NCBI GenBank assembly: GCA_024653345.1
Contig: JANLFV010000010.1
Span: forward strand, 1-49,770
DNA length: 49,770 nucleotides
Reading direction: 5' to 3'
Origin: Candidatus Acetothermia bacterium
GTDB taxonomy: Bacteria > Bipolaricaulota > Bipolaricaulia > RBG-16-55-9 > JANLFV01
This document shows, in pieces, positions 1 through 8,870 of this stretch (its first letter is position 1; each line of letters opens with the position of its first letter). The notes under the pieces are model-generated. The model saw only the letters and a program-made list of their open reading frames with translations, ran no database searches and was not told the origin of the DNA. The translations under genes and the position numbers were made by a program.

Positions 1-1120
1 GATCGGCGTCGGTAACCGTCGGCTCGGTTCCGCCCCGGGCATAGCAGGCCGGGCCCGGGTCCGCGCCCGCGCTCTGTGGCCCCACATTGAGGGCTCCTCC
101 TTTGTCAATCCAGGCGATCGACCCTCCTCCAGCACCGACCTCTACTATGTCAACTACGGGGATCTTCAAAGGATAGCCGGCGGAGAGGGCTGTCTTCTCT
201 ATGTAATACTCTGTCTTAACCTGAATTTTCCCCTGCTCGACCAGCGAGGCTTTTGCGGTAGTTCCACCCATGTCAAACGCGATGATGTTATTCTCCTGGA
301 GAACTTCGCCCAGGATGGATGCCCCGATCACGCCACCGACAGGTCCGGATTCCACAAGATGTATGGGGAGCTCTCTTGCCTGGGCGAACGTCGTTGTTCC
401 ACCATTGGACTGCATGGCATACTTGATACCGCTGATGCCCTCCCGTTCAAGGCTCTCCCCAAGTGAGCGAAGATAACGCGCAGCTGAGGGCTTGACGTAG
501 GCGTTGAGGACAGCAGTGTTCGTCCGCTCATACTCGCGCCACTCTTGGATAATCTCGTGGGACAGCGTGACGTGGGCTTCAGGGTAAAGCTCCTCGATCA
601 GCGCTCTTACTCGTCGCTCGTGCGCCGGATTGGCGTAAGAGTGGATGAAGCAAACGGCGATCGATTCAAGTCCGTGTGCCTTGCACCTCTCGATTACCCT
701 CCTCACCTCAGCCTCATCCAACTCCTGGAGCACCTCGCCTCGATAATTCAGCCTCTCCGTCACCTCGAACCGGTGGCGGCGTGGAACAAAGGGCCGTGGC
801 TTCCTGTAGAAGAGGTTATACATGTCGGGCCGGCTAGCCCGCTGTATCTCCAAGACATCTCGGAAGCCCTTGGTAGTGATAAGTGCCACGCTCGCTCCCT
901 TTCGCTCAGCAATCGCATTGATCACCACAGTGGTTCCGTGGACGAACTGGGTGACTTCCTGCGGATCGACACGGCTCTTCCTAATGGTGTTGATCACGCC
1001 CTGTGCGAATTCGTGTGGTGTCGTGTCGTCTTTGCCCAGAATGACTGCCCCGCTTGCCTCATCGAGCGCCACGAGATCGGTGAAAGTGCCGCCAATATCG
1101 ATTGCTAGACGCTTGGTCAT
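1..1120 (-). CDS. hyuA: Hydantoinase/oxoprolinase subunit A (HyuA), second copy, 3' end cut by window edge
   Basis: The ATG at 1120 opens a frame starting MTKRLAIDIGGTFTDLVALD that stays open to the left edge, so about 373 N-terminal residues are visible. IGGTFTD is the phosphate-binding motif of the ASKHA-type HyuA/5-oxoprolinase family. FVHGTTVVINA, GFRDVLEI, SNGGTTT, DMGGTTAK, EVGAGGGSIAWID and PQSAGADPGPACY follow in family order. The protein would be the ATP-dependent half of a HyuAB-type enzyme opening a cyclic amide. A Shine-Dalgarno AAGGAAGGTGA lies just upstream. It is clearly paralogous to the complete HyuA at 14129-16162, and a partner HyuB may lie beyond the left edge. It is the last visible gene of the long minus-strand operon. 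The exact substrate cannot be read from sequence. Confidence 0.93.
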   Translation of the reverse strand, partial: MTKRLAIDIGGTFTDLVALDEASGAVILGKDDTTPHEFAQGVINTIRKSRVDPQEVTQFVHGTTVVINAIAERKGASVALITTKGFRDVLEIQRASRPDMYNLFYRKPRPFVPRRHRFEVTERLNYRGEVLQELDEAEVRRVIERCKAHGLESIAVCFIHSYANPAHERRVRALIEELYPEAHVTLSHEIIQEWREYERTNTAVLNAYVKPSAARYLRSLGESLEREGISGIKYAMQSNGGTTTFAQARELPIHLVESGPVGGVIGASILGEVLQENNIIAFDMGGTTAKASLVEQGKIQVKTEYYIEKTALSAGYPLKIPVVDIVEVGAGGGSIAWIDKGGALNVGPQSAGADPGPACYARGGTEPTVTDAD

Positions 1121-1128
1121 CTCAACGT

Positions 1129-1395
1129 TCACCTTCCTTGAGCGGTTCTGGCTGTCTTCACATCTTTCCGGCCAGGGCCTGCTTCGATTCCAGATCTGAA
1201 CGGGCGGATGTCCTGAAAAGCTGCGGCTTTCCAGGTAGTGACTGCAGAGTGGGACCGTCCAGAAGCCAAGTAGAGCATGTTCGGCTCCGCAGAGTCTCCT
1301 GTCCCCGGCTTGGCCATGCAGTTGTGTGACATTCTGTAAATGGATACGCACAGGCCTTGCTCCGTTGATAGACCGGGCTGTTTGGCGGTGATCAA
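1129..1395 (-). CDS. Possible 88-aa small ORF filling the gap before hyuA (doubtful)
   Basis: An open frame with a TTG start overlaps the TGA of the M29-like gene (TTGA overlap). It ends in a TGA 8 nt before the hyuA ATG, so the hyuA ribosome-binding site sits on its last codons. That fit is typical of coupled operon genes, and this is the widest gap in the operon. Against it: the start is TTG, codon use is not strongly biased, and the protein (mixed polar residues, no transmembrane segment) matches no family I recognise. It may be untranslated spacer or the remnant of a gene. Confidence 0.15.
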   Translation of the reverse strand: MITAKQPGLSTEQGLCVSIYRMSHNCMAKPGTGDSAEPNMLYLASGRSHSAVTTWKAAAFQDIRPFRSGIEAGPGRKDVKTARTAQGR

Positions 1396-2402
1396 AGCTC
1401 CTTACTCAGTTTCACTAACTGCTGCTGGACAAACCGGCCTTCGCGCTCTATCTCTTCTCCGTCGAGTAGGACGGTAGGCCGGAGTATTATGCCGTCAGTA
1501 TGAGCCTTTGCTCGGCCCACAGTTCCTTTGAACCGCGGCCGCTGTGAGCCCAGTCCTACCTCAATGCAGCCGAAGACGCGCTCGTCCTCTAGAATTCTTC
1601 CTGTCAGCCTTGCGCCAGGATTAAGGCCATAGCAGAGATGTGCGATCCTGAACATGCTAGGGTCGCCAAAGCTATCGAGCCATCTCTCAAATAGCTGTGC
1701 TTCCATGCCGCCGCGTATTTCTTTCACTGTGCCCGCCTCTATCTCCATCCGGATTGGGGCTCTGAGCAGTCCCAGTTCCTCCGGAGGCCAGACTGAGCCA
1801 TCGAAGACCATCACGCCGTTGATCGTCTCCTCCAAGGGGGCCCAGGCCACCTGGCCTCCGAGGAAGCTCTGCTCTCCCGGCTTCGAGATCACCCCGGAGT
1901 TGTGGAATACAGGCCTCCCGCCGATTCTAGATTCCAGACATGTCCCTGCTGGGCTCTCGATTCTCATCCGATCGGCATTTCGTAAAAGCTCTGCTATCAA
2001 GTCACCCAGCTCGACCATCCTGGCATAATCGATCCTCCCGATGCACCGGACCATCATCTCGGGGGTCATCCCGCTTAGACAGAGGTTGCGAGATCCTGCC
2101 TCGAGGGCTGCGTGATATGCCTCTGTATGGATGAGGTATTTCTCGGCCAGCTCGATCACCACATCCGCTGCCTTCATCGCTGCCGCCAAGGGCGCGGGCG
2201 GCTCCATGGCGACCTGGGGGCGCGTCTCATACCAGAGGACGGAGACGACACCTCCCTTCACATGGGCAGCCTCCGCAAGGCTCTCCACCACTTGTGCGCT
2301 GGCGCAGGTATCGGCGTAGATCAGCACGTTCTCCCCGGGCTTCAAGTTGCACATCCGCTCGATCACGGTGGCCGCGGCCTTCTTCAACTCCCAGTTATAC
2401 AT
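1392..2402 (-). CDS. M29-aminopeptidase / dihydroxypyridine-dioxygenase-like metalloprotein
   Basis: The 336-aa protein resembles the AmpS/PepS (M29) superfamily, which also contains the Fe(II) enzyme 2,5-dihydroxypyridine 5,6-dioxygenase (NicX). The N-terminal part (GENVLIYADT, then an alpha/beta sensing region) is family-like. The C-terminal half carries HLCYGLNPGARL and the metal-binding AHTDGIILRPTVLLDGEEI near residues 300-320, corresponding to the His/His-x-Asp ligands of the family. At 336 aa it is shorter than true M29 aminopeptidases (about 400), closer to the dioxygenase-like branch. It starts 17 nt after tatD in the peptide/cyclic-amide operon, so a ring- or peptide-cleaving step fits. 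The specific reaction is not determined. Confidence 0.8.
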   Translation of the reverse strand: MYNWELKKAAATVIERMCNLKPGENVLIYADTCASAQVVESLAEAAHVKGGVVSVLWYETRPQVAMEPPAPLAAAMKAADVVIELAEKYLIHTEAYHAALEAGSRNLCLSGMTPEMMVRCIGRIDYARMVELGDLIAELLRNADRMRIESPAGTCLESRIGGRPVFHNSGVISKPGEQSFLGGQVAWAPLEETINGVMVFDGSVWPPEELGLLRAPIRMEIEAGTVKEIRGGMEAQLFERWLDSFGDPSMFRIAHLCYGLNPGARLTGRILEDERVFGCIEVGLGSQRPRFKGTVGRAKAHTDGIILRPTVLLDGEEIEREGRFVQQQLVKLSKEL

Positions 2403-2419
2403 CTTGTCCCCCTCATGTC

Positions 2420-3223
2420 CTATCGCTTCCCCATGTGCAAGAGATTGACGAAGTTTCGATAGACTGCCTCGATCAGCTCTGCCATGTCCATCCTTCTAAG
2501 CATGGCGATTGTCTCCGCGACTCTAGCGACATTGGCCGGCTCGTTAGCTTCTGTCGGTTGCTGATAGAGAGGCATGTAGGGAGAATCGGTCTCCATAATG
2601 ATCCCCTCCAGTGGGATGCAGCGCACAGCCTCGTGCAGGCCGGTAGCGCTGGGATAGGTGATCATGCCCCCGAACGAGAGGAGGAAGTCCATGTCAAGCA
2701 GACGCTTCCCTACATCATCGCTGGCATCGAAGTTATGAATGACCCCTCCGACTCTTTGTGCTCTCTCCTCCTTCAGGATCCGCAATAGAGCCGGATAAGC
2801 GCCTCTACAATGTATGATGAGAGGCAGCTTCAGGTCGCAGGCTAGCCCGATCTGCTTTCTCAGCGCCGTCTCTTGGGCTAGACGTAGGGCTTGATTGTCA
2901 TGGTAAGTCACGCCGGTGAAGACATTGTCGACAAAGTCCAGCCCGACTTCACCGATGGCTACAGGTGGGTTGCGGCGTGCAAGGGCAGCTATCGCCTCTA
3001 GAGTGTCCTCAGGCGAACCTTCCGCTGCAATCCAGGGATGGAGGCCCACAGAGGCGAGGACATGGTCGTGACTGTTGGCGATCTCGACTGCTAATGCGGA
3101 TGAATGCGAATCCATGCCTGCAGTGACCATCCAGCAGACTCCCGCTCCGACAGCGCGCTGGAGAACGAGTAGTCTCTCTCCCGGCTCGTAACGATCTAGA
3201 TGGACATGGGCATCTGTCAGCAT
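2420..3223 (-). CDS. tatD: TatD-family metal-dependent hydrolase
   Basis: The 267-aa protein has a TIM-barrel amidohydrolase fold with TatD signatures in order: DAHVHLDRY (HxH metal pair, residues 4-12), SVGLHPW, AIGEVGLDF (bridging Glu), LIIHCRGA (metal His), VIHNFDAS (second His, with Asn replacing the usual Cys) and METDSPYMP (metal Asp). Family members are Mg/Zn-dependent nucleases or deaminase-like hydrolases. Membership here, between an ABC transporter and an M29-like protein in a catabolic operon, suggests an amide or peptide substrate rather than DNA, but that is inference. It lies 49 nt downstream of the transporter ATPase gene, in the same orientation. Confidence 0.88.
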   Translation of the reverse strand: MLTDAHVHLDRYEPGERLLVLQRAVGAGVCWMVTAGMDSHSSALAVEIANSHDHVLASVGLHPWIAAEGSPEDTLEAIAALARRNPPVAIGEVGLDFVDNVFTGVTYHDNQALRLAQETALRKQIGLACDLKLPLIIHCRGAYPALLRILKEERAQRVGGVIHNFDASDDVGKRLLDMDFLLSFGGMITYPSATGLHEAVRCIPLEGIIMETDSPYMPLYQQPTEANEPANVARVAETIAMLRRMDMAELIEAVYRNFVNLLHMGKR

Positions 3224-3272
3224 TGTTCCTGCACCTTTCTCTCCAACGCGTCATCCAATTCTAATGTGTGCC

Positions 3273-4241
3273 TCACGACCGGCGGGATAATAGGTGGCAT
3301 CTCGCGAGATGGTCAGGTTCAACCTCCACCATTTCCGGGTCAGCTTCTGAGCAGATCTCCATTTTCATCGGACAGCGCAGGTGAAAGCTGCAGCCCGGCG
3401 GAACATTGACGGGGCTTGGGATCTCCCCCCGAGATAGGATCTTTGCCGGCTTAAGCGCTTTTTCCTCTTCGGAAACGACAGGGATTGAGGATAGCAGCAT
3501 CTTGGTATAAGGGTGTAGCGGGTTGCGGAAGAACTCTACCGTGGGCGCGACCTCGCAGATCTTCCCAAGATACATGATAGCCACCCGTGTGGCGACGTTG
3601 CGCATGAGGCTGAGATCGTGGGTGATAAAGAGATAGGTCAAAGAGAGCTTTGTCTGGAGTTCTAGCAGCAAGTTGATGATCTTAGCCTGGACTGAGACAT
3701 CGAGAGCCGAGGTCGGCTCATCCAGGACCACGAAGGAAGGACTGGTCGCCAGCGCTCGGGCAATGGCTACCATTTGCTTCTCTCCGCCACCAATTGATTG
3801 AGGATACTTGTGAAGATACTCGTCTGGAGGAAGTTCTACCATCTCGAGCAAGTTTCTTATCATTGCCGTGCGACTGCGCCCGCGGGCGTTTCTGTGAACC
3901 TTCAGGGGCACACTTAGGATCTGGCTGATCGTCCTCTTAGGGTTGAGAGACGAGCCAGGATCCTGGAAGACGATACGAATCTCCCGCTTGAGATCCTTAG
4001 AGCGCTTTCTGAGCTCCCTGCTAATCGGCTGGCCCCTAAAGCGGATCTCGCCATCCGTGGGAGGGTAGATTCCCACGATGCACTGAGCCACGGTTGTCTT
4101 TCCTGAACCTGACTCGCCCACGAGGCCGATCGTCTCACCGGCTGCGACAGAGAGGCTGATCCCGTCGACGGCCTTCACGAGACCCAGTTTCGTGGGGAAG
4201 TGCTTCTTCAACCTTTCCACGCTCAGAATGGGGTCGGCCAT
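3273..4241 (-). CDS. dppF: Di/oligopeptide ABC transporter ATP-binding subunit (DppF/OppF type)
   Basis: The 322-aa cytoplasmic ATPase energises import together with the DppD-like subunit. It has Walker A GESGSGKTT (about residues 39-47), Q-loop VFQDPGSSLNP, Walker B FVVLDEPTSALD, D-loop and switch His in FITHDLSLM. The C-terminal oligopeptide-transporter extension contains the cysteines of PPGCSFHLRCPMKMEIC, which fit the Fe-S/CxxxC pattern of OppD/F proteins. The ABC signature reads QSIGGGEKQMVAIARAL instead of the usual LSGGQRQR, so Leu-Ser is replaced by Ile-Gly and the final Gln by Glu. The gene starts 5 nt after dppD, in one transcriptional unit. Confidence 0.95.
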   Translation of the reverse strand: MADPILSVERLKKHFPTKLGLVKAVDGISLSVAAGETIGLVGESGSGKTTVAQCIVGIYPPTDGEIRFRGQPISRELRKRSKDLKREIRIVFQDPGSSLNPKRTISQILSVPLKVHRNARGRSRTAMIRNLLEMVELPPDEYLHKYPQSIGGGEKQMVAIARALATSPSFVVLDEPTSALDVSVQAKIINLLLELQTKLSLTYLFITHDLSLMRNVATRVAIMYLGKICEVAPTVEFFRNPLHPYTKMLLSSIPVVSEEEKALKPAKILSRGEIPSPVNVPPGCSFHLRCPMKMEICSEADPEMVEVEPDHLARCHLLSRRS

Positions 4242-4246
4242 GGCTA

Positions 4247-5236
4247 TCAGCTCCTCTGATAAAGGAAGCAGGCCACCCTACGGTTGACCCCGGTGCTGAA
4301 CAGCGGAGGCCTTTCTTCCTCACATATTGGCATGGCATGTTCGCATCTGGGATGGAACCGACATCCCGAAGGTGGCTCCAGGTAGTTAGGAATCCGACCG
4401 GCGATCCCCTTGCTGATCCCCTCACCGGTCAGCTTGGGGACGCTCTTCATCAGTCCCTGGGTATAGGGATGGAGCGGGCGGGCGAACAACTCCTCCGTCC
4501 GCCCCTCCTCGACGATTGTCCCGGCATACATGATATAGACCCTCTCCGTCAGGTCCATGACTACCCCCAGAGAGTGGGTGATCATTAACACGGACATGCC
4601 CTTCTCCTCAACCAGCTCGTCGAGCTTTCTGAGGATCTGGTCCTGGATCGTCACATCGAGGTTGGTCGTCGGCTCATCGGCCAGGAGGAGCTTGGCTGAC
4701 TTAATCAAGGCTTCAGCGATGCAGACCCGTTGCCTCATCCCTCCGCTCAACTGGATTGGGTAGTTGGACATGATCCGCTCCGGATCAGGCATGCCCGTCT
4801 CCGCCAGAGCTTGAACGCACCGAGCAGTGATCTCCTTCCGGGTGAGCCGCTGGCCCGCCGCGGCGAGTGAGTCGAGCACGATGTCCCGGAGCTGGGTCCC
4901 CACGGTGAAGACAGGATTCAGGGCTTGCAGGGGGTCCTGGAAGATTGCGGTCAGCTCAGTCCGCCGGAGGTGGCGGACCTCACGGGGCTTCATCTTGAGG
5001 ATGTCCTGGGCGCGATAGAGGATCTCGCCGCCGTCGAGTCGTGCTGGAGGGATGGGAAGGACTCGGAGGACCGATTTGACAGTGGTCGTCTTCCCGCAGC
5101 CGGTCTCGCCCACTAGCCCGACCCGCTCGCCCTCGCCAATCGCCAGTTCTACACCGGCGAGGACCTTGAGAAGGCCATCGAAGATCTTGAACCCCACATG
5201 GAGGCCTCGGATCTCGAGGAGGGATGTCATGCCCAT
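4247..5236 (-). CDS. dppD: Di/oligopeptide ABC transporter ATP-binding subunit (DppD/OppD type)
   Basis: The 329-aa ATPase is the partner of DppF. Motifs are Walker A GETGCGKTT, Q-loop IFQDPLQALNP, canonical signature QLSGGMRQRVCIAEAL, Walker B LLLADEPTTNLD and switch His MITHSLGVV. It also has the C-terminal Opp/Dpp extension with cysteines in PSGCRFHPRCEHAMPIC. Two starts are close (MGMTSLLEIRG); the second Met lies in the more usual position, but I keep the first. It is followed after 5 nt by dppF and preceded by dppC with a 6-nt gap, typical of a dpp/opp operon. The ATP site with the normal signature belongs to this subunit, whereas the other subunit is degenerate. Confidence 0.95.
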   Translation of the reverse strand: MGMTSLLEIRGLHVGFKIFDGLLKVLAGVELAIGEGERVGLVGETGCGKTTTVKSVLRVLPIPPARLDGGEILYRAQDILKMKPREVRHLRRTELTAIFQDPLQALNPVFTVGTQLRDIVLDSLAAAGQRLTRKEITARCVQALAETGMPDPERIMSNYPIQLSGGMRQRVCIAEALIKSAKLLLADEPTTNLDVTIQDQILRKLDELVEEKGMSVLMITHSLGVVMDLTERVYIMYAGTIVEEGRTEELFARPLHPYTQGLMKSVPKLTGEGISKGIAGRIPNYLEPPSGCRFHPRCEHAMPICEEERPPLFSTGVNRRVACFLYQRS

Positions 5237-5242
5237 GTGCCC

Positions 5243-6139
5243 TCACACCTCCTCCACGGCGAAGACGTCCCGGAGACCGTCCCCGACGAGGTTGAAGGCC
5301 AGGATCACCATTACGATCGCCAAGGCCGGAAAGATCGTGCTCCACCACTCCGAGGGCAAGCGCTTGGCCCCATCCGCGAGCATCGTCCCCAGGTCCGGGG
5401 TGGGGGGCTGGGCCCCCAGTCCGATGAAGCTGAGCGAGGCCCCCATCAGGATCGCGATCCCCATGTCCAAGGTCACCTTGGTCATGATCGGGCCGAAGCA
5501 GTTCGGAAGAATTTCCTTGAACAAGATATGCATTCTGCTCGCGCCGGTCAGCTCAGCCTCCCGCACGAAGAATTGATTCCTCAGTGAGGCGGTGACGCTG
5601 TAGACCAGGCGGCAATACCAAGGCCACCATGACAGGGAGATCGCGATCATCGCGTTGAATAGATTTGGTGTTAGCATGGCAGCGATCGACATAGCCAGCA
5701 CTAGCGGGGGGACAGCAAGGAAGACATCGGTGATCCTCATGATCAGAACCTCTATCCAGGTTCCATTGTAGTATCCGCCGAGCAAGCCCAGGACCACACC
5801 TGAAGGGACAGCTAGGCTGAGCACGACAATCCCGAGGAGGAGGGAGAAACGGTAGCCAAAGATCACTCGACTGAGGACATCCCTGCCTACCCGATCAGTC
5901 CCGAAGAGATGGTCCTTACTGGGAGGGAGACCCGCCTCGCGGAAGTTTGTGTAGGCTGCGGCATGCTCGGGATATGGGGCGATATATGGGGCCAGGCCGG
6001 CCGTCAGACCGATCAAGACCAGCACAACTAGCCCCAACACGGAGAGGGAGTTCCGCGAATACTTATACCAGCCTTTGGCCAAACCCCGCCGCCTTCGCGC
6101 GAGCGCTGCCCAGATTCTGACCCCGTGTTCCGCTATCAT
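5243..6139 (-). CDS. dppC: Di/oligopeptide ABC transporter permease (DppC type)
   Basis: The 298-aa inner-membrane permease starts with a cytoplasmic Arg-rich leader, then a first transmembrane helix (LSVLGLVVLVLIGLTAGLA). The OppC/DppC periplasmic signature HLFGTDRVGRDVLSRVIFG follows, and then about five more hydrophobic helices. The EAA-loop region FVREAELTGASRMHILFKE contacts the ATPases and ILPNCFGPIMTKVTL follows it. It ends GDGLRDVF, typical of the family. Gaps of 3 and 6 nt to dppB and dppD show one operon. Confidence 0.95.
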   Translation of the reverse strand: MIAEHGVRIWAALARRRRGLAKGWYKYSRNSLSVLGLVVLVLIGLTAGLAPYIAPYPEHAAAYTNFREAGLPPSKDHLFGTDRVGRDVLSRVIFGYRFSLLLGIVVLSLAVPSGVVLGLLGGYYNGTWIEVLIMRITDVFLAVPPLVLAMSIAAMLTPNLFNAMIAISLSWWPWYCRLVYSVTASLRNQFFVREAELTGASRMHILFKEILPNCFGPIMTKVTLDMGIAILMGASLSFIGLGAQPPTPDLGTMLADGAKRLPSEWWSTIFPALAIVMVILAFNLVGDGLRDVFAVEEV

Positions 6140-6142
6140 CTC

Positions 6143-7162
6143 CTAGCCTCCTCTCCGCTGGATCCGAATCGCCGGGTCCAAGAATGTAATGATGGTGTCC
6201 ACCACCAGGTTTACCAGCGCGAAGGTCACCCCAATCACCAGGACTACGGCTACGATAGCGTTAAGGTCCTTGCTCAACATAGCGTTGACGGCATAGCGTG
6301 CGAAGCCGGGCCAGAAGAAGACAAGCTCCACCAAGAAGGCATTCGACATGAGGAAGGCGAAGTCTAGCCCCATCACCGTCACAGTCGGGATGATCGACGG
6401 CTTGAGCAGGTATTTGAAAACGAGCTTCGTCGGCCTGATCCCGTGGACCTCGTGTGCGATGATGTAGTCCTTCTGGACATTCTCGATGAGAGAGGAACGG
6501 GTGATCCGCCCTTCCTGGGCGATATGGATCACAGCCAGGCTGAAGGCGGGAAGGACAAGGTGTTTCAGTGCCAGGAGGGTGAGATCAGGTCGGCCGGCGA
6601 GCAGGCTGTCGATGATCATGAAGCCCGTGACGGTCGGAGGGGCCTTCACCATCAAAGGGAGCCGCCCAACACTGGGGGCCAGCTTCAGGAGTTGGCTGAA
6701 GATGAAGAGCAGAAGGATGGCTACGACAAACGATGGCGTGGCGACCCCGAGATAGGAGGCAAGCCGGGATAAGTTGTCGAACCAAGAGTTCCGAAAGTAA
6801 CCGGCCAGCACTCCCGTCACCTGGCCGAAGACGAGAGAGATGAGCGTGGCGAAGAGGATGAGCTCGAGCGTGGCAGGGATATACTGCCGGAGGTCAGTAG
6901 TGACGGGTCGCTGGGTATAGAGAGACTTGCCCAAATCCCCGCGGAGCATGGATTTCAGCCAGTAGTAATACTGGACGGCAAAGGGTCTGTCCAGATGCAT
7001 CTCCGCCCGGAGCTTCTGGACCTGCTCCTCGGTGGCGAGGTTTCCTAGCGCCACCCGGGCGGGATCACCGGGCACAACTCGGGCGATGAAGAAGATCAAG
7101 AGCGAGAGCCCGAAGAGGACGAAGATCGACTGCCCTAGCCTCAGAGCAATGTATTTAGCCAT
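6143..7162 (-). CDS. dppB: Di/oligopeptide ABC transporter permease (DppB type)
   Basis: The 339-aa inner-membrane permease opens with the family N-terminus (YIALRLGQSIFVLFGLSLLIFFIARVVPGDPARVALG) and the following LDRPFAVQYYYWL segment. About six transmembrane helices come next, with the EAA-like loop (HEVHGIRPTKLVFKYLLKPS) near the C-terminus. With DppC it forms the translocation pore. It is separated from the upstream binding-protein gene by 73 nt containing a stable hairpin (7187-7220), the usual way of lowering permease expression relative to binding protein. Confidence 0.95.
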   Translation of the reverse strand: MAKYIALRLGQSIFVLFGLSLLIFFIARVVPGDPARVALGNLATEEQVQKLRAEMHLDRPFAVQYYYWLKSMLRGDLGKSLYTQRPVTTDLRQYIPATLELILFATLISLVFGQVTGVLAGYFRNSWFDNLSRLASYLGVATPSFVVAILLLFIFSQLLKLAPSVGRLPLMVKAPPTVTGFMIIDSLLAGRPDLTLLALKHLVLPAFSLAVIHIAQEGRITRSSLIENVQKDYIIAHEVHGIRPTKLVFKYLLKPSIIPTVTVMGLDFAFLMSNAFLVELVFFWPGFARYAVNAMLSKDLNAIVAVVLVIGVTFALVNLVVDTIITFLDPAIRIQRRGG

Positions 7163-7186
7163 CTTGGTCCTTGAGCTCGAGACCGA

Positions 7187-7220
7187 GGAGGGCGAGAGCC
7201 AGAGAGAGCTCTCGCCCTCC
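7187..7220 (-). terminator. Hairpin between binding-protein and permease genes (attenuator/mRNA stabiliser)
   Basis: A perfect 13-bp inverted repeat (GGAGGGCGAGAGC and its complement around an 8-nt loop) lies between the stop of the binding-protein gene at 7236 and the dppB start at 7162. There is no T-run after it, so a partial terminator or a 3'-end protecting stem that raises binding-protein mRNA over permease mRNA is more likely than full termination. Confidence 0.6.
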
Positions 7221-7235
7221 CCTCCGATTCCTCAC

Positions 7236-8870
7236 TCAGCATCCGCCTGCCTTCTTGGCCAGGTTGATTCGCCAGTTGTGCATGTTCTCGGAAGGACCGA
7301 CCATGTTGGTCTTTTCCTTAGGACCGCTGATGTAGCACTGGGTAGCAAAGGGTGTGGGCTTTTGGTAGGGGTAGAAGGCCAGGGCATGCGCGGCGATCAT
7401 CGGCTGGAGCTGCTGGTAGATTTGGAGCCTCTCGCTGAAATCGACGGTCGCTCGGGTCAGCTCGAGCAAGCGAATGATCTCCGGGTCCTCGAAGAACCAG
7501 TGGGCTTCGAAGATCCAGCCGAGCCCATTAGGATGATACATGTTGAAGGTGTAGTAGTCATGTGGGGGAGCGACCTGAGGGGCGAAGAGGAAGATCGTCA
7601 TGTTCGGCGTGGTCTCTGGTGAGGAGCACTCGGCGGAATACTGCGGCCATGGTGGGCCCGCCACCTCAACTGTCAAGCCGAGCTTGGCCAAGTCAGCCTG
7701 CAATTGCAGGCCGATCTCCTCCTCAAAGGAAAGGCCGGCGCAGTAGTGGAAGACGACGGGCGGCACCGGTCCGGTGGCATACTTGGAGAGCGCGAGCTCG
7801 GCACGGGCCTTGGCCAGATCCTGCTGACGCGGCTGGGGCTCGATCCGGACATACCCGGCCATCGTCGGGAGGATGATCCCCGTCTCGCCATTCCCGAATT
7901 CTGCCCACGGCCCGACCACAGCCTCATAGTCGTAGGCGTAGAGGACTGCCTTCCGGAAGTGCTCGTCGTCGGTCGGCGGGCGCTTGGTATTCATCCAGAC
8001 TGTGACGTTCTGGGCCCAGACATACTCTAGTCTCAACTTTGGATCAGCTTTGATCTGCTGCAGCTGGGGCAACGTCCAGCCGCCGTTGATCTCGAGGTCG
8101 AGGTCCCCGCTCTTCAGCAGCGTCATCAGTGTAGTGTAGTCAGTTTCCATGATGAAGATTAGTCGCTCGATCGGGACCTCGTCGGGGCCCCAGCCGTCAT
8201 TGGTCCAGCCCTCGAAGTAGTCCGGGAACCGGACGGCCTCTAGGCTCTGGCCAGGGATATGGCTGACCATCATGTAGGGGCCGGTTCCGGCGTCGTGCGT
8301 TCCTAGCCATTCCTCACCGTAGTCTCCGAGCTCGCCGTAGCTCCCAGGCTTCTTGATGTTCGCGAGCACGAGTTCCTTCTCCACGGGGAAGAAGAGCGCC
8401 AGGGTCTCGGGGAAGATCGCGCTGGGCTTATCGAGAACAAAGTCTACCGTATCCTTGTCAACCACGGTCGCGGTCACCTTCCCCAAAGGCCCAGAATTAC
8501 CCCTTCCCATGGTGATGAACCTGGTCATCGACCAGGCCACATCCTCAGCTGTCATCTCGTTCCCGGAGTGGAACTTCACTCCCTGGCGGAGCTCGAACCG
8601 CCAGTGCGTAAGGTCACCACCCACCGGCGCCCAAGATGTAGCAAGGTGTGGCCGGACCGATCCTTCCGGCGTGGGGTAAACCAGTGGGCTGTAGAGGTTA
8701 TACATCACCTCAGTATCGTACCAGTCTGAAGCCACGGCCGGATCCGTCCAGATGACCGGGTACCCATTGATGACCGCCACGTTCTGCGCCGGTCCTTGGG
8801 CACCTACCCAGCAGCAGGCTCCGATAGCGAACAGCACCGCAACAACACCCAAGAGTCTCCAGATTCTCAC
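7236..8870 (-). CDS. dppA: Periplasmic substrate-binding protein, family 5 (DppA/OppA-like)
   Basis: A solute-binding protein of about 544 aa. The N-terminus (VRIWRLLGVVAVLFAIGAC) is a signal peptide ending in a possible lipobox IGAC, so it is probably a lipoprotein; cleavage after GAQ is the alternative. Family-5 hallmarks are visible: YSPLVYPTPEGSVRPHLATSW, the SBP_bac_5 core FELRQGVKFHSGNEMTAEDV, a TGPY motif in DAGTGPYMMVSH, FRKAVLYAYDYEAV, and late Trp/Tyr-rich segments. I choose GTG at 8870 because AGAGGTGAT precedes it at good distance; another in-frame GTG lies at 8879. It binds the peptide-like ligand for DppBCDF. The ligand itself cannot be predicted. Confidence 0.93.
   Translation of the reverse strand: MRIWRLLGVVAVLFAIGACCWVGAQGPAQNVAVINGYPVIWTDPAVASDWYDTEVMYNLYSPLVYPTPEGSVRPHLATSWAPVGGDLTHWRFELRQGVKFHSGNEMTAEDVAWSMTRFITMGRGNSGPLGKVTATVVDKDTVDFVLDKPSAIFPETLALFFPVEKELVLANIKKPGSYGELGDYGEEWLGTHDAGTGPYMMVSHIPGQSLEAVRFPDYFEGWTNDGWGPDEVPIERLIFIMETDYTTLMTLLKSGDLDLEINGGWTLPQLQQIKADPKLRLEYVWAQNVTVWMNTKRPPTDDEHFRKAVLYAYDYEAVVGPWAEFGNGETGIILPTMAGYVRIEPQPRQQDLAKARAELALSKYATGPVPPVVFHYCAGLSFEEEIGLQLQADLAKLGLTVEVAGPPWPQYSAECSSPETTPNMTIFLFAPQVAPPHDYYTFNMYHPNGLGWIFEAHWFFEDPEIIRLLELTRATVDFSERLQIYQQLQPMIAAHALAFYPYQKPTPFATQCYISGPKEKTNMVGPSENMHNWRINLAKKAGGC

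Noticed and set aside
545-1108. Plus-strand frame of 187 codons
   Set aside because: Lies wholly opposite the N-terminal half of the partial HyuA, whose motifs are unmistakable.
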